Source: Pseudoalteromonas piscicida (GTDB taxonomy: Bacteria > Pseudomonadota > Gammaproteobacteria > Enterobacterales > Alteromonadaceae). From it: a stretch of DNA of 64,000 bases. The stretch is from positions 1 to 64,000 of the forward strand of contig NZ_CP011924.1 of NCBI RefSeq assembly GCF_000238315.3. Direction: 5' to 3'. This document shows positions 50,121-60,181 of this stretch, in pieces (position 1 is the first letter of the stretch; each line of letters starts with the position of its first letter). The notes under the pieces were generated by a model that had not been told where the DNA came from, searched no databases, and was given only the letters and a program-made list of their open reading frames with translations. The position numbers were made by a program, and so were the translations under genes.

Positions 50121-53021
50121 ATGTCAAACGCCAAATCTCTTGAACAGTTAGAGCAAAAGCAAGATTTTATCCGCCGCCATATCGGGCCAAGCCCAGCACA
50201 GGTGAGCGAGATGCTAAGCGCTCTTGGAGTATCTAGTGTTGAAGAGCTGATCGGTCAAACTGTACCTGCTTCAATTCGTTTAGAAGAGGGCTTACAGATC
50301 GGTGAAAGCCGCACAGAAGTGGAAACCCTAAGTTACCTGAAATCAGTAGCAAGCAAAAACAAGGTTTTCAAATCTTATATCGGTCAAGGCTACCACCCAA
50401 CGCACGTACCTCACGTTATCCTACGTAACGTACTTGAGAATCCGGGTTGGTACACGGCTTACACCCCTTATCAGCCAGAGATTGCGCAAGGTCGCTTGGA
50501 ATCACTACTTAACTTCCAAACGCTGACTATGGACATTACCGGCCTAGACTTAGCCAGTGCATCACTACTTGACGAATCCACCGCAGCGGCAGAAGTAATG
50601 GCGCTTGCAAAACGTGTATCTAAAGCGAAAAAAGCAAACATCTTCTTTATTGCAGACGACGTACACGTACAAACTATCGACGTGGTATCTACACGTGCTG
50701 AACAGTTTGGTTTTGAAGTAGTAGTAGGCCCTGCTAGCGACGCTGCTAACCACGAGATTTTTGGTGCGCTATTCCAGTATCCAACAACATCAGGTGAAGT
50801 GGTTGACGTTACTGACCTAATCACACAAGTACAAGACAAAAAAGCGATTGCCTGTGTTGCCGCAGACATCATGAGCTTAATGCTACTTAAAGCACCAGGA
50901 AAACTAGGTGCAGACGTCGTCCTTGGTTCAGCACAGCGTTTTGGTGTACCTATGGGTTACGGCGGTCCACACGCTGCGTTCTTTGCTACGCGTGATGCTT
51001 ACAAGCGTTCACTACCTGGCCGTATTATTGGTGTGTCTAAAGACCGTTTAGGTAACGACGCGCTACGTATGGCGATGCAAACTCGTGAACAGCACATCCG
51101 CCGTGAAAAAGCCAACTCAAACATTTGTACTGCACAGGTGCTACTTGCGAACATGGCTGCGTTTTACGCGGTTTACCATGGTCCTCAAGGTCTTAAGATC
51201 ATCGCTGAGCGCATTAATCGCCTTGCAAGCATTCTTGCCACGGGTCTTAAAGCAAAAGGCGTATCACTTAAGCACGATACGTGGTTTGATACCATTACCG
51301 TTAAAGCGGACGACGCTGACAAGCAAGCGGTTGTGGCGCGTGCGGTAGCAAAAGGTGTAAACTTTGCCCTTAACCACAACGGCGAATACTCAATTGCAGT
51401 AAACGAAACCACTACGCGTGCAGACGTAGCTGAGCTATTCGACATCATTTTAGGTGATGACCACGGCCTAAATGTAGAGGCGCTAGACGCACAAGTATCA
51501 GGCGAGAACATCACAGGTATTCCTGCAAGCCTAGTACGCGACGACGAAATTTTAACGCACGCGAACTTTAACAGCTATCACAGCGAAACTGAGATGCTGC
51601 GTTATATCAAGCGTCTTGAAAACAAAGATTTAGCACTAAACCACTCAATGATCTCATTGGGTTCATGTACCATGAAGCTAAACGCAACTGCTGAAATGAT
51701 CCCAGTGACTTGGCCTGAGTTTGCAGAGCTACACCCGTTCTGCCCAATCGACCAAGCACAAGGTTACAAGATCATGATGACTGAGCTGCACGACTGGCTT
51801 GTGAACATCACAGGTTACGACGCAGTATCACTACAGCCAAACTCAGGTGCACAAGGTGAATACGCAGGTCTTATCGCGATCCGTAAGTACCATGAGTCTC
51901 GCGGTGAAGGTCACCGTAACATCTGTTTGATCCCAAGTTCAGCGCACGGCACAAACCCAGCGTCTGCACAAATGGCAAGCATGAAAGTGGTTGTGGTTGA
52001 CTGTGATAAAAACGGTAACATCGATATGGAAGACCTACGCGCGAAAGCCGCAGACGTAGCTGAAAACCTATCGTGCATCATGGTCACTTACCCGTCTACA
52101 CACGGTGTGTACGAAGAATCTATCCGTGAAGTATGCGACATCGTGCACCAGCACGGCGGCCAAGTATACATGGACGGCGCAAACATGAACGCGCAGGTTG
52201 GGGTAACTAGCCCAGGTTCAATCGGTTCTGACGTATCACACTTAAACCTACACAAAACATTCTGTATTCCACACGGTGGCGGTGGTCCAGGTGTTGGTCC
52301 TATCGGTGTTAAATCGCACCTAGCGCCATTTATGCCTAACCACAGCGTGATCAACGTAGAAGGCACAAACGTAGGTAACGGCGCGGTTTCTGCGGCACCT
52401 TACGGCTCTGCTGCTATTCTACCTATCTCGTGGGCATACATCGCGATGATGGGCAGCGAAGGCCTAAAACAAGCCACTGAAATGGCAATCGTAAACGCTA
52501 ACTACCTAACGGCTAAGTTGAGCGAGCACTTCCCAATTCTATACCGTGGCCGTAACGACCGCGTTGCTCACGAATGTATTGTTGACCTTCGCCCACTGAA
52601 AGAAGCAACTGGCATTACCGAAATGGACGTTGCTAAGCGTCTACAAGACTACGGCTTCCACTCACCAACAATGTCGTTCCCAGTTGCGGGCACACTTATG
52701 GTTGAGCCAACGGAATCGGAGTCTAAAGTAGAAATCGACCGCTTTATCGAAGCCATGGTTTCTATTAAAGGTGAAATCGACAAGATTGCATCAGGCGAGT
52801 GGTCTATCGAAGACAACCCATTAGTATTTGCACCACACACGCAAGCAGACGTACTAAGCAACGACTGGAACCGCGCATACGACCGTTTTTACGCTGCATT
52901 CCCTGTACCAAGCGTAGCAAAAGACAAATTCTGGCCAACGGTAACCCGTATCGACGACGTATACGGCGACCGTAACCTAATCTGCTCTTGCCCAGCGGTT
53001 GATACTTACCGCGATGCGTAA
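50121..53021 (+). CDS. gcvP: glycine dehydrogenase (decarboxylating), P protein
   Basis: 966 aa, full-length fused P1/P2 form. PLP enzyme that decarboxylates glycine and passes the aminomethyl group to the H-protein lipoyl arm. The PLP Lys is K712 in [19 protein letters not shown]; the N-terminal half has [18 protein letters not shown] and [27 protein letters not shown] lies upstream of the ATG. Highly biased codons like gcvT and gcvH. Confidence 0.97.
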   Translation: MSNAKSLEQLEQKQDFIRRHIGPSPAQVSEMLSALGVSSVEELIGQTVPASIRLEEGLQIGESRTEVETLSYLKSVASKNKVFKSYIGQGYHPTHVPHVILRNVLENPGWYTAYTPYQPEIAQGRLESLLNFQTLTMDITGLDLASASLLDESTAAAEVMALAKRVSKAKKANIFFIADDVHVQTIDVVSTRAEQFGFEVVVGPASDAANHEIFGALFQYPTTSGEVVDVTDLITQVQDKKAIACVAADIMSLMLLKAPGKLGADVVLGSAQRFGVPMGYGGPHAAFFATRDAYKRSLPGRIIGVSKDRLGNDALRMAMQTREQHIRREKANSNICTAQVLLANMAAFYAVYHGPQGLKIIAERINRLASILATGLKAKGVSLKHDTWFDTITVKADDADKQAVVARAVAKGVNFALNHNGEYSIAVNETTTRADVAELFDIILGDDHGLNVEALDAQVSGENITGIPASLVRDDEILTHANFNSYHSETEMLRYIKRLENKDLALNHSMISLGSCTMKLNATAEMIPVTWPEFAELHPFCPIDQAQGYKIMMTELHDWLVNITGYDAVSLQPNSGAQGEYAGLIAIRKYHESRGEGHRNICLIPSSAHGTNPASAQMASMKVVVVDCDKNGNIDMEDLRAKAADVAENLSCIMVTYPSTHGVYEESIREVCDIVHQHGGQVYMDGANMNAQVGVTSPGSIGSDVSHLNLHKTFCIPHGGGGPGVGPIGVKSHLAPFMPNHSVINVEGTNVGNGAVSAAPYGSAAILPISWAYIAMMGSEGLKQATEMAIVNANYLTAKLSEHFPILYRGRNDRVAHECIVDLRPLKEATGITEMDVAKRLQDYGFHSPTMSFPVAGTLMVEPTESESKVEIDRFIEAMVSIKGEIDKIASGEWSIEDNPLVFAPHTQADVLSNDWNRAYDRFYAAFPVPSVAKDKFWPTVTRIDDVYGDRNLICSCPAVDTYRDA

Positions 53022-53027
53022 GGGTTT

Positions 53028-53050
53028 GTAGGTCGCGCTTTAGCGCGACT
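53028..53050 (+). repeat. REP palindrome after gcvP
   Basis: GTAGGTCGCGC-TTTA-GCGCGACT: GTAG head, 6-bp stem, TTTA loop, 6 bp past the gcvP stop. Confidence 0.75.
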
Positions 53051-53062
53051 TAGCAAAGATTG

Positions 53063-53096
53063 AAAAGCCGCACTTTGCAAAAAGGGCGGCTTTTTT
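53063..53096 (+). terminator. rho-independent terminator after gcvP
   Basis: AAAAGCCGC...GCGGCTTTT with six T at the end; 14-nt loop. About 40 bp past the gcvP stop. Confidence 0.8.
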
Positions 53097-53144
53097 GTGG
53101 ATGTGAATTTGGTGAAGACTTGTGTTTGGCTATTTTCTTGGTTT

Positions 53145-53383
53145 GTGGGAGCTGCTTCACGCCGCGATCTCTTATAACGAAACCACGACTTCTCTGCAAA
53201 TCTCTACGTAGGTCGCCATTTATGGCGACAAATGATGTACCTCTTTGGTTTGCCTTGCCGGCGAAGCGACATGAGGTAAAGTTGAAGGCTGGATTCAAAA
53301 ACAATTCGCGACATAAAGTCGCTGCTACGAACCGTTTGTAGCCTTTAATGGCAACCATCAAAAGATCACGGCGTGAAGCCGCT
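53145..53383. repeat. mixed REP cluster interrupted by an IS
   Basis: Four different palindromes: GTGGGAGCTGC-TTCA-CGCCGCGATC near 53145, GTAGGTCGCCA-TTTA-TGGCGAC near 53210, the GTAGCAGCGAC-TTTAT-GTCGCGA type (inverted) near 53308-53335, and a half REP at 53364-53383 that is cut by the IS. No gene in this stretch. Confidence 0.75.
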
Positions 53384-53385
53384 TA

Positions 53386-53669
53386 TATGGACTCCTCCAA
53401 TTGTACAAGCCACTTTTAGCATTATTAGTGTGATTGCGTGCTTATATCCGGGCTCTTGATGAGGTGCTACCTCGGCCTCTTTGATGTATTCGCGCCCTTG
53501 TGCCTTCTCTCCCACGCGGTATTTGTATACACCTGCGGTTTAACAGGCTCTCAAGGGTGGGTCTCACCGCTTAATGCTCTATCTTGGCTTGTTCAATACT
53601 GGGGTAATCTCAGTATGCTTTCTGCTTTCTTTTTCTGTTTATCTTGATTTGTTCTTTTGTTACTCAGTG
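53386..53669 (-). ncRNA. candidate bridge/seek RNA region of the IS
   Basis: 284 bp between the transposase stop and the element end, too long for a simple tail. On the minus strand it can form ATACTG-N9-CAGTAT (53596-53616), GAGGT-AGC-ACCTC and a longer GCGGT...ACCGC stem. IS1111-group elements are known to encode the targeting RNA at this 3' end. Loop-target complementarity was not worked out. Confidence 0.5.
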
Positions 53670-54700
53670 CTACACCGCTAAGATTTTTGGCTCGTATGTT
53701 GAGCCGTTTTTAAGTAAGGCATAGGCAGTTCTAACCGTTTTGTTGGCCAATGCAATGGCAACACATTTCACGCTTTTCTTGGCGAGTAGGTTTTTTATCC
53801 AGCGTTCTTTCTCTGTGGTCGCTTCTTTATGTTTTAGCCTGCTGACTACCGTTCTTGCACCGAGAAACAGGTTTTTCCTTAATGTATTGCCTCGTCTTTT
53901 GGGGATATGACCTATCTTGGCTTTTCCGCCTGATGAGTGCTGGGTCGGTGTAACACCTGCACATGCCGCCGCTCCTCTGGCATCACTAAATTGTGAAGTA
54001 TTGCCTAAAAATGATAACAGCTCTATCGCGGTAATTGGGCCAACGCCTTCTAATGCCATTAAACGCTGGCAACTGTCATTTTGCTTGGTTATCGCTTCAA
54101 CTTGTTTATGTAGTTGTGCTTTAGCGGCACATTGTGTTTTATATAGCTCGTAACTCACCGCGAGTGCTTGTTTTAATGCGATAGGTAGCGCATTTTCAGC
54201 ATCTTCTAAAATATCTGGAACCGCTTGTGTTAACGCTGCATCGCCTTGATTAATGACAATACCAAACTCTAATAGCAAGCCACGTATTTGATTTGAAAGC
54301 TGGGTCTTTTGTTTATCTACTAAGGTTCTCGCTTGGTTCAATGACTGCAACGTTTGCTCTTCAACCGTCATGATTTTACAGGGCTTCACGTTGTATGCTT
54401 GGCTTGCACTGGCAATAGCGAGGACATCATTTGCATCAGTTTTTGGCCTTGCCTAAACGCTTTAACAAATTTAGGGGGAAGCAACATGACATCATGCCCC
54501 AGCGACAGCGCTTTGCGAGCAATATGCTGGGCGCTACCGCAAGCTTCCATCACGACCTTTGAACCCTCGGCTTTTGCTAGCAACTCAAGCATAGGTTCGC
54601 GTTTCATTGGCTTATTAAACTTGAGTTTATTGCCTTTCAGCTGTGCTACTTGGAAAATGTTTTTTGCCAAGTCGATAGCGATTAAATTAGACTGTGTCAT
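53670..54700 (-). pseudogene. IS110-family transposase, frameshifted
   Basis: The N-terminal part starts at ATG 54700 (MTQSNLIAIDLAKNIFQVAQ, with the first catalytic Asp) and runs to 54386; the C-terminal part (53670-54389) holds Transposase_20: LEGVGPITAIELLSFLGNTSQFSDARGAAACAGVTP and GHIPKRRGNTLRKNLF. At about 54435 the reading frame slips: an A5 run where six A would give FRQGQKTDANDVLAIASAS. The expected product is about 343 aa. It is either a pseudogene, a -1 programmed shift, or a sequencing error in a homopolymer. Confidence 0.85.
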
Positions 54701-54874
54701 GTATGGACTCCTTATTTGGTAAAAGTGTTTTGCAATATCTTTATACCGTACTCTCCCGTTAAGGGGGAGGAGTCCATACATCTCCCACCCGATCATCTTA
54801 AGCTCGGAATAGAGTTGCGTAGTGCTTTTGCCGCCATTGCTGACAGTCAGGCCTTGTTGCGTGCATTTACCGCC

Positions 54875-55189
54875 TTAATGGACGGTAATAGGCAGGTCGT
54901 TTACTACTAACGATTGGCCATTTTGCTGAGCTCGAAGAAAACTGGATACCAAAACATCGTTGGATAGGGGGCTGATGTCGTTAACGGTTTCGACCATGCA
55001 AAATGTAATGGACTCCCAACCTAAATCTTTAATAAAGGCCTCAAGTTTATTGATGTTATCTTCATAGTTTTCGTCTGTGGTTAGCAGGCCGATGGAGTGT
55101 TTGTTACCGGGTTTGTATTTCCCTTGCTGAGAGATGGCACATTTGGCGTAACCGCTCAGTACATAAACTGTATTTGTGCTTTTGTTCAT
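54875..55189 (-). CDS. hypothetical protein
   Basis: 104 aa, not recognised. Soluble, mixed alpha/beta appearance (NTVYVLSGYAKCAISQQ, DENYEDNINKLEAFIKDLGWESITFCMVETVND, SFLRAQQNGQSLVVNDLPI). No signal peptide. It stands alone between the IS and a repeat-rich spacer. Composition and absence of low-complexity sequence make it a plausible gene. Confidence 0.55.
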   Translation of the reverse strand: MNKSTNTVYVLSGYAKCAISQQGKYKPGNKHSIGLLTTDENYEDNINKLEAFIKDLGWESITFCMVETVNDISPLSNDVLVSSFLRAQQNGQSLVVNDLPITVH

Positions 55190-55740
55190 ATTGGTGACAC
55201 GCTTAAGTTTAATTCTGATTTTGATTTCAGATGCATTTTTTAAACCAAGCTTGTAAATATTGCTCTGCTGTTTGGTTATGTATTGAAAATATTGCTCTGC
55301 TGTTTGGTTATGTATTGAAAATATTGAGAAAAATCATTGGTGATTTGTCTTAGGTGTTGATCCCATAAAAGGCGTCAATTTTTTGTGAGATGGAATGATA
55401 GGGATTGCGCTTGAATTGTGTTTGTATCTAAAGCTACGCTGAAAACGAAGGGAACTGAGGCATTATTTTTCGCCATAAATGGCGACCTACGGGGTAAAAA
55501 ACGGCTCAGCAAAGCTAAAAAGACTAACTCTTGTAACTTAGGCTGTGCTGAAATCAAAGGGAGCTGAGGCATTATTTTTCGCCATAAATGGCGACCTACG
55601 GGGGGCGTAAGGTTGCACTGCGAAATGCTGGCTTTGCTTTCTTTGTTTTGACAAGTTGCCTTAAACTATCTCGTTAACCTTGTTGCTGGTACGATGAGTT
55701 GTTACTCTCGAGTTCAATAAACAAAATTAAAGGCAACATC
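55190..55740. repeat. repeat-rich intergenic region
   Basis: A 32-bp direct repeat AATATTGCTCTGCTG... occurs twice in tandem at 55256-55319. Then two copies of a roughly 110-bp block (about 55430 and 55545) each end in an inverted REP GTAGGTCGCCA-TTTA-TGGCGAA (near 55471-55491 and 55580-55601). No gene seen. Confidence 0.7.
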
Positions 55741-56178
55741 ATGCAGGAATTTTTAGAAAAGTTTGCAATCACCACCAAAGTGAATGTGGTATGGGGAGAA
55801 ATGGATGCGTTGGGGCATGTGAATAACGTGTCGTATTTTCGCTATTTTGAAACCGCGCGAATCGATTTTTTGACTCAAACGGGCTTACTTTCTGTATTAT
55901 CAGAACCCACCCATAGTCCGATTTTACGTGATACGTACGCGCAATATAAACGACCAGTTACTTTTCCCGATACCTTGCATATTGGTTCATATATCACCGA
56001 TATCAAAGAAGACCGTTTTACCATGCGCTATGAGGCGTTTAGTGAATCGCAACAAGCAGTATGCACAACGGGGTATGCGAATGTGGTGATGTTTAATATG
56101 AAGACAGGGAAAAAATCGCCAATTCCAGAGAGCATGCTGGCGATATTGAAGCAATATGAGATGGACGAAAATCAATAG
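55741..56178 (+). CDS. acyl-CoA thioesterase, 4-hydroxybenzoyl-CoA thioesterase (hotdog) family
   Basis: 145 aa from ATG 55741 (MQEFLEKFAITTKVNVVWGEMDALGHVNNVSYFRYFETAR), with AAAGGC upstream; an in-frame TTG at 55699 is not needed. Single hotdog domain; Asp in GEMDALGHVNN is the usual catalytic residue of the 4HBT family. Hydrolyses some acyl-CoA; chain specificity unknown. Its 3' end is repeated downstream (see 56152-56526). Confidence 0.88.
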   Translation: MQEFLEKFAITTKVNVVWGEMDALGHVNNVSYFRYFETARIDFLTQTGLLSVLSEPTHSPILRDTYAQYKRPVTFPDTLHIGSYITDIKEDRFTMRYEAFSESQQAVCTTGYANVVMFNMKTGKKSPIPESMLAILKQYEMDENQ

Positions 56179-56526
56179 AAACTCGGAATTTAGGCGTTGC
56201 TGTTTTAAAGTAGTCGCGGCGTAAAGCCGCTGCTACGACAATATGAGATGGACGATAATCAATAGAAACTCGGAGTTTAGGTGTCGCGTTGCTGTTTTAA
56301 AGTTGTCGCGGCATAAAGCCGCTGTTACGACAATATGAGATGGACGATAATCAATAGAAGCGCGGAGTTTGGGTGTTTCGTTGCGTCGCTGTTTTAGAGT
56401 TGTCGCGGCGTAAAGCCGCTGCTACGACAATGTGAGATGGACGATAATCAATAGAAGCTCGGAGTTTGGGTGTTTCGTTGCGTTGCTGTTTTAAAGTTGT
56501 CGCGACATAAAGTCGCTGCTACGGCA
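56152..56526. repeat. tandem repeat combining the thioesterase 3' end and a REP
   Basis: Four units starting at 56152, 56239, 56331 and 56428 (spacing 87, 92 and 97 bp). Each begins with the last codons of the thioesterase gene (CAATATGAGATGGACGA...CAATAG) and ends with an inverted REP GTAGCAGCGGC-TTTA-CGCCGCGAC; the fourth has GTAGCAGCGAC-TTTAT-GTCGCGAC instead. Only the first unit is coding. Confidence 0.85.
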
Positions 56527-56584
56527 ATACCGTAATGCGAGATTGCGCTATGATTTTGATATCAAAAGGTGAATTAAGTTTTCT

Positions 56585-57586
56585 ATGCCAACATTAACGG
56601 CGAAACAAAACATTAAAGCGATTGTTTTGACGATTAAAGCGGAAGAGCAGTCGCTTCGATCGCGTTATCCTATTTTAAACTGGCAAAACAGCATTGCTAT
56701 GGTGATTTTGCTGTTGTCGTTAAGTACGCTAATTGGTGTTGCCTCGCTTTATTATTTTGCCGTTATTCCCTCGTGGCTGTGCATTCTGTTGGCCGCTTTT
56801 ATTACCTCTATTTCTCATGAACTTGAGCACGATTTGATCCACAAGCAGTATTTTAGTGACCGTCCATTTGTATATCATTTTATGATGTTGACGGTGTGGC
56901 TAATGCGGCCAAATACGGTGAATCCTTGGTATCGAAGGCAAATTCATTTACATCATCATAAAGTGTCTGGTACTGAACAAGACTTAGAAGAGCGCTTGGT
57001 GGGTAATGGTATCCAATCTCCTTGGTTGCGAGCTGTGGTGGTTACAGATGGATTGCTAGGTTTATTATTTAATGCCAAGCGGTTTAGTCGAGAAATCAAG
57101 GGTTTTAAGTTTTTGCAGGTCTTTAATGCTGGCTTTCCGCTTGCCACGGCTTATTTTGTGACTTTATATGGTGTGATTGCTTATTACATGCTGCAATTTG
57201 TTCAGCCATTTGAACTACCCAAATGGGGAGCTGAATTACTAGCGCTTGCTGAGTTCTTTATGGTGGTGCTGATTGTGCCTAATATGATCCGCTCAGCGTC
57301 TTTAAATCTTGTCACATCTTCAATGCATTATTATGGTGGCGTGAATAACGTGTTAGAGCAGACTCATGTGATCACCAGCCGCTGGTTTTTGCCGTTTCAG
57401 TTATTTTGTTTTGATTTTGGCCGTACACACACTATCCATCACTTTGTACCAAATCAACCGTTTTATATTCGGCAATTGATAAGTAAAAAAGTACGCCCAG
57501 TTATGGCTCAGCACGGAGTACGTTTTGATGACTTACAAAGCCTAAAAAATGCAAATCACTACCCGGTCAAAGAGCGGGTTAGTTAA
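56585..57586 (+). CDS. membrane fatty-acid desaturase/hydroxylase family protein
   Basis: 333 aa with about five hydrophobic segments and the three histidine clusters of diiron membrane desaturases/AlkB-type hydroxylases: HELEHDLIH (about 78-86), HLHHHK (about 122-127) and HTIHHF (about 284-289). Acts on a lipid in the inner membrane using O2; substrate not deducible. Monocistronic, between REPs and a convergent methyltransferase gene. Confidence 0.88.
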   Translation: MPTLTAKQNIKAIVLTIKAEEQSLRSRYPILNWQNSIAMVILLLSLSTLIGVASLYYFAVIPSWLCILLAAFITSISHELEHDLIHKQYFSDRPFVYHFMMLTVWLMRPNTVNPWYRRQIHLHHHKVSGTEQDLEERLVGNGIQSPWLRAVVVTDGLLGLLFNAKRFSREIKGFKFLQVFNAGFPLATAYFVTLYGVIAYYMLQFVQPFELPKWGAELLALAEFFMVVLIVPNMIRSASLNLVTSSMHYYGGVNNVLEQTHVITSRWFLPFQLFCFDFGRTHTIHHFVPNQPFYIRQLISKKVRPVMAQHGVRFDDLQSLKNANHYPVKERVS

Positions 57587-57613
57587 AAATAAAAAGATGT
57601 TCACAGCAAAAAC

Positions 57614-58117
57614 TTATCCAACTGTTAGGCGGTTATTGATATCGCGACTGGTGAGTATTTGAGAGGCATCAAATCCTGTTGAGCGTTTTGCCATGCGGTC
57701 ATATAACAATACATTGACTGTTGCCGCTAAGTTCATGCAGCCTGTGGTTGGTACATACACTACGGCGTCTGCGGTATCCACGATTTCTTGTGGAAGACTG
57801 CCATCTTCAGGGCCAAAAATGTATAACGCATTGTCGGGGTGAGCAAACTGTGGCAGTGGGGTTGCGCCCTCTACCAGCTCAACGCAGACAAGTGCACGGC
57901 CTGCTACTTTTAAACTGATGAAATCATCAACTTGTTTGATGGGAATGTTGTCGGCAACGTTTTTTGTATCCGTATGATACTTTGCAGCCCTGGCGTAACG
58001 ATTGCCGCTAAAGTAGATGGCTTGCGCATCATAACAACCTGCGGCCCGTAATACGCCACCCACGTTGGTTGGTGATTTAGGGTTTACTAATCCGATTGCT
58101 ACAAATGACTCGCTCAT
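57614..58117 (-). CDS. SpoU/TrmH-family RNA 2'-O-methyltransferase
   Basis: 167 aa, SPOUT fold only. Motif 1 VNPKSPTNVGGVLRAA, motif 2 LYIFGPEDGSLPQEIVDTAD and motif 3 VPTTGCMNLAATVNVLLYDRM form the knot with the SAM site. Target RNA unknown. No accessory domain. Convergent with the desaturase gene. Confidence 0.88.
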   Translation of the reverse strand: MSESFVAIGLVNPKSPTNVGGVLRAAGCYDAQAIYFSGNRYARAAKYHTDTKNVADNIPIKQVDDFISLKVAGRALVCVELVEGATPLPQFAHPDNALYIFGPEDGSLPQEIVDTADAVVYVPTTGCMNLAATVNVLLYDRMAKRSTGFDASQILTSRDINNRLTVG

Positions 58118-58212
58118 ACTTTTTAATTCTCACTATACCGGCAGTAGCGCCAGCAAAAATTCGACGAGCGATTATATCATGCGCTTGATTTTGTGCCAGT
58201 TGGTATTGTTGG

Positions 58213-58310
58213 TGTTGTCGGGCTAAAGCTCGACCTACGTTTTTGCTGGGGTCGAGCAATCTGCGTTTTTTGGGTAGGGCAGATGTTGTCGAGCTAAAGC
58301 TCGACCTACA
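58213..58310. repeat. two REP palindromes
   Basis: Inverted GTAGGTCGAGC-TTTA-GCCCGAC (58213-58238) and GTAGGTCGAGC-TTTA-GCTCGAC (58286-58309). The second is part of the duplicated 1,546-bp unit and recurs at 59832-59855. Confidence 0.75.
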
Positions 58311-58320
58311 GAAGTTGAGC

Positions 58321-58635
58321 TTAGTAGTCTTCTAACTCATCGTCAGATAAATCGTTTGATTTTCTATAGCCTGGCTTTGCTAAAATCTCTACATAAAAGG
58401 AAGTGAGGTTTTCAGTTTGCGTTTTATCAATCAACTTGTTTAGTTGTGATAGGTGCACTGGCTCGGCTTCGGCTTCTGTGTTACCAAACTTACAATCAAA
58501 ATCCCAATAATCAGCGCCCGCTGGCAAAGTTTTGTTGCGCTCGCGCTTTAGGTATTTTTTAAGCTCATGCTTAACCGCGTCAACGCGTCTTTCAAGTTTG
58601 ATTTTAGGGTGAATTAGTTCAAATGTCTTTTTCAT
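58321..58635 (-). CDS. DUF6172-like small protein, copy 1
   Basis: 104 aa from ATG 58635 (MKKTFELIHPKIKLERRVDAVKHELKKYLKRERNKTLP), with AAGGC upstream; a TTG nine codons earlier is unlikely. Basic N-terminal half, then ADYWDFDCKFG and an acidic tail DLSDDELEDY. The name is from memory of a family of similar length and sequence; function unknown. Confidence 0.75.
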   Translation of the reverse strand: MKKTFELIHPKIKLERRVDAVKHELKKYLKRERNKTLPAGADYWDFDCKFGNTEAEAEPVHLSQLNKLIDKTQTENLTSFYVEILAKPGYRKSNDLSDDELEDY

Positions 58636-58872
58636 AGTTGCCTTCAAGCAAGAAATACTCAATCGGCAAAACAGTATGCCTGAGTAGATAATGTGTATTA
58701 ATTTAAGCGTAAAGCTTACGCCTGAATAAATACAGGAATGTAATGGGATATTTTACGTTATATTTTGTGAACTGGCGAGGGACTTTGTGAATGCCGAAGA
58801 GAATAAAAGCTGAGTTGGTTGCGTTAGTTCGCTACCAACTCATATTGCTAATGTACCATTGATAATGGCGGA

Positions 58873-59646
58873 TTAATTCGCTTTTGGTTGCGTTTGAGTT
58901 GTGGGGGCTGCTGCCAATTTACGCTCCAAACGCTCTAATTTTTCTGCCAGTGCGGTTTGTGTCATCTCTATTTGGGTAAGGCTTGCGCCGATCTCTATCT
59001 GTTTAGAGTCTCTGCTTTGCGCTTGAGACTTTAACTGATCAACATCGCCATTAATGGCTGCAATTTGATTTTTTAGCACACTAGCGGCTTGCTGTTGTTC
59101 TTCTAATAGCGATAGTTTTAAAGCAAGCTCTGTTTGACTCTGCGATAGTGTTTCTACTTTGGTAGTCGTACTGGTCTGGTTTTTAGCGTTATTACTTGCT
59201 TGCTCTTCGAGCTTTTTGATGTCTGATTGGTTTCTTCGCCACGCTGACGCCCATAGTTTATCCATCTGTGACCAAAGCTCGTCTGTGCGCTCGGTTAGTG
59301 TGTTCAATTTTGCTTGCATTGCACCCGCGGACAAGTCCATCTCTTCATCTGTGGCGGTGAGGGTATGTTCAAGCTCGGCAATGCGATTTGTTGACTCGAG
59401 TAATTGTGCCTGGGTTGTTAAGTTTTGTTGGTAGAGCGCAAACGCCGCAGCGGCCAATGCAATAATCGAGATTGCACCCAACCAATTCATCATCCCCATA
59501 CCTTTGGTGGGCTGGCTTGTTTGTTTGGTACTTTCTTTTGGTGCTGAGGTTTTATGGCTCGCTTGAGTGGTGGAGTTTTTATAGGCTTCAACCTGATCTA
59601 AATCTGGCGTAATACTGGGAAGCTCAGGTTCAATTCTCTTATCCAA
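58873..59646 (-). CDS. single-pass membrane coiled-coil protein, copy 1
   Basis: 257 aa. Charged Ser/Thr-rich cytoplasmic N-terminus (1-50), one membrane segment at about 54-70 (WLGAISIIALAAAAFALY), then a long heptad-rich coiled coil (about 75-245) and an Ala/Thr/Gln tail. No enzymatic domain; resembles structural or envelope-spanning scaffold proteins of unknown role. 237 bp upstream of the DUF6172-like gene, same strand. Confidence 0.75.
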   Translation of the reverse strand: MDKRIEPELPSITPDLDQVEAYKNSTTQASHKTSAPKESTKQTSQPTKGMGMMNWLGAISIIALAAAAFALYQQNLTTQAQLLESTNRIAELEHTLTATDEEMDLSAGAMQAKLNTLTERTDELWSQMDKLWASAWRRNQSDIKKLEEQASNNAKNQTSTTTKVETLSQSQTELALKLSLLEEQQQAASVLKNQIAAINGDVDQLKSQAQSRDSKQIEIGASLTQIEMTQTALAEKLERLERKLAAAPTTQTQPKAN

Positions 59647-59866
59647 CGTACTTTCCTCTTTTTTGAGATTTATAAGGAGCCTTAGCAGCTTACTTGAAAA
59701 TAACGCAATATGGAATCGGCTGGGTTAAGTGAGTCGATGGAGAAGGGGAGAGCTTTGCCTATTTAACCTGAGCTGCGGATAATTAATGCCTTTCTAGCAG
59801 CCTAATCTGCGTTTTTTGGGTAGGGCAGATGTTGTCGAGCTAAAGCTCGACCTACAGAAGTTGAGC

Positions 59867-60181
59867 TTAGTAGTCTTCTAACTCATCGTCAGATAAATCG
59901 TTTGATTTTCTATAGCCTGGCTTTGCTAAAATCTCTACATAAAAGGAAGTGAGGTTTTCAGTTTGCGTTTTATCAATCAACTTGTTTAGTTGTGATAGGT
60001 GCACTGGCTCGGCTTCGGCTTCTGTGTTACCAAACTTACAATCAAAATCCCAATAATCAGCGCCCGCTGGCAAAGTTTTGTTGCGCTCGCGCTTTAGGTA
60101 TTTTTTAAGCTCATGCTTAACCGCGTCAACGCGTCTTTCAAGTTTGATTTTAGGGTGAATTAGTTCAAATGTCTTTTTCAT
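59867..60181 (-). CDS. DUF6172-like small protein, copy 2
   Basis: Identical 104-aa product to 58321-58635, in the second copy of the tandem duplication. Confidence 0.75.
   Translation of the reverse strand: MKKTFELIHPKIKLERRVDAVKHELKKYLKRERNKTLPAGADYWDFDCKFGNTEAEAEPVHLSQLNKLIDKTQTENLTSFYVEILAKPGYRKSNDLSDDELEDY

Larger units (their letters stand above)
53384..54783 (-). mobile_element. IS110/IS1111-type insertion sequence inside a REP
   Basis: About 1.4 kb. It carries a Transposase_9/Transposase_20-type DEDD transposase (minus strand) and subterminal 13-bp perfect inverted repeats TATGGACTCCTCC at 53386-53398 and 54766-54778. The dinucleotide CT flanks both ends (53382-53383, 54782-54783). 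Removing the element rejoins a REP of the form GATCACGGCGTGAAGCCG-CT-CCCAC. A long noncoding end (53386-53669) lies downstream of the transposase. Confidence 0.85.

Noticed and set aside
54716..54910. 64-aa plus-strand ORF spanning the IS right end
   Set aside because: It starts inside the insertion sequence and crosses its end; no family resemblance, and the opposite-strand 104-aa ORF is more gene-like.
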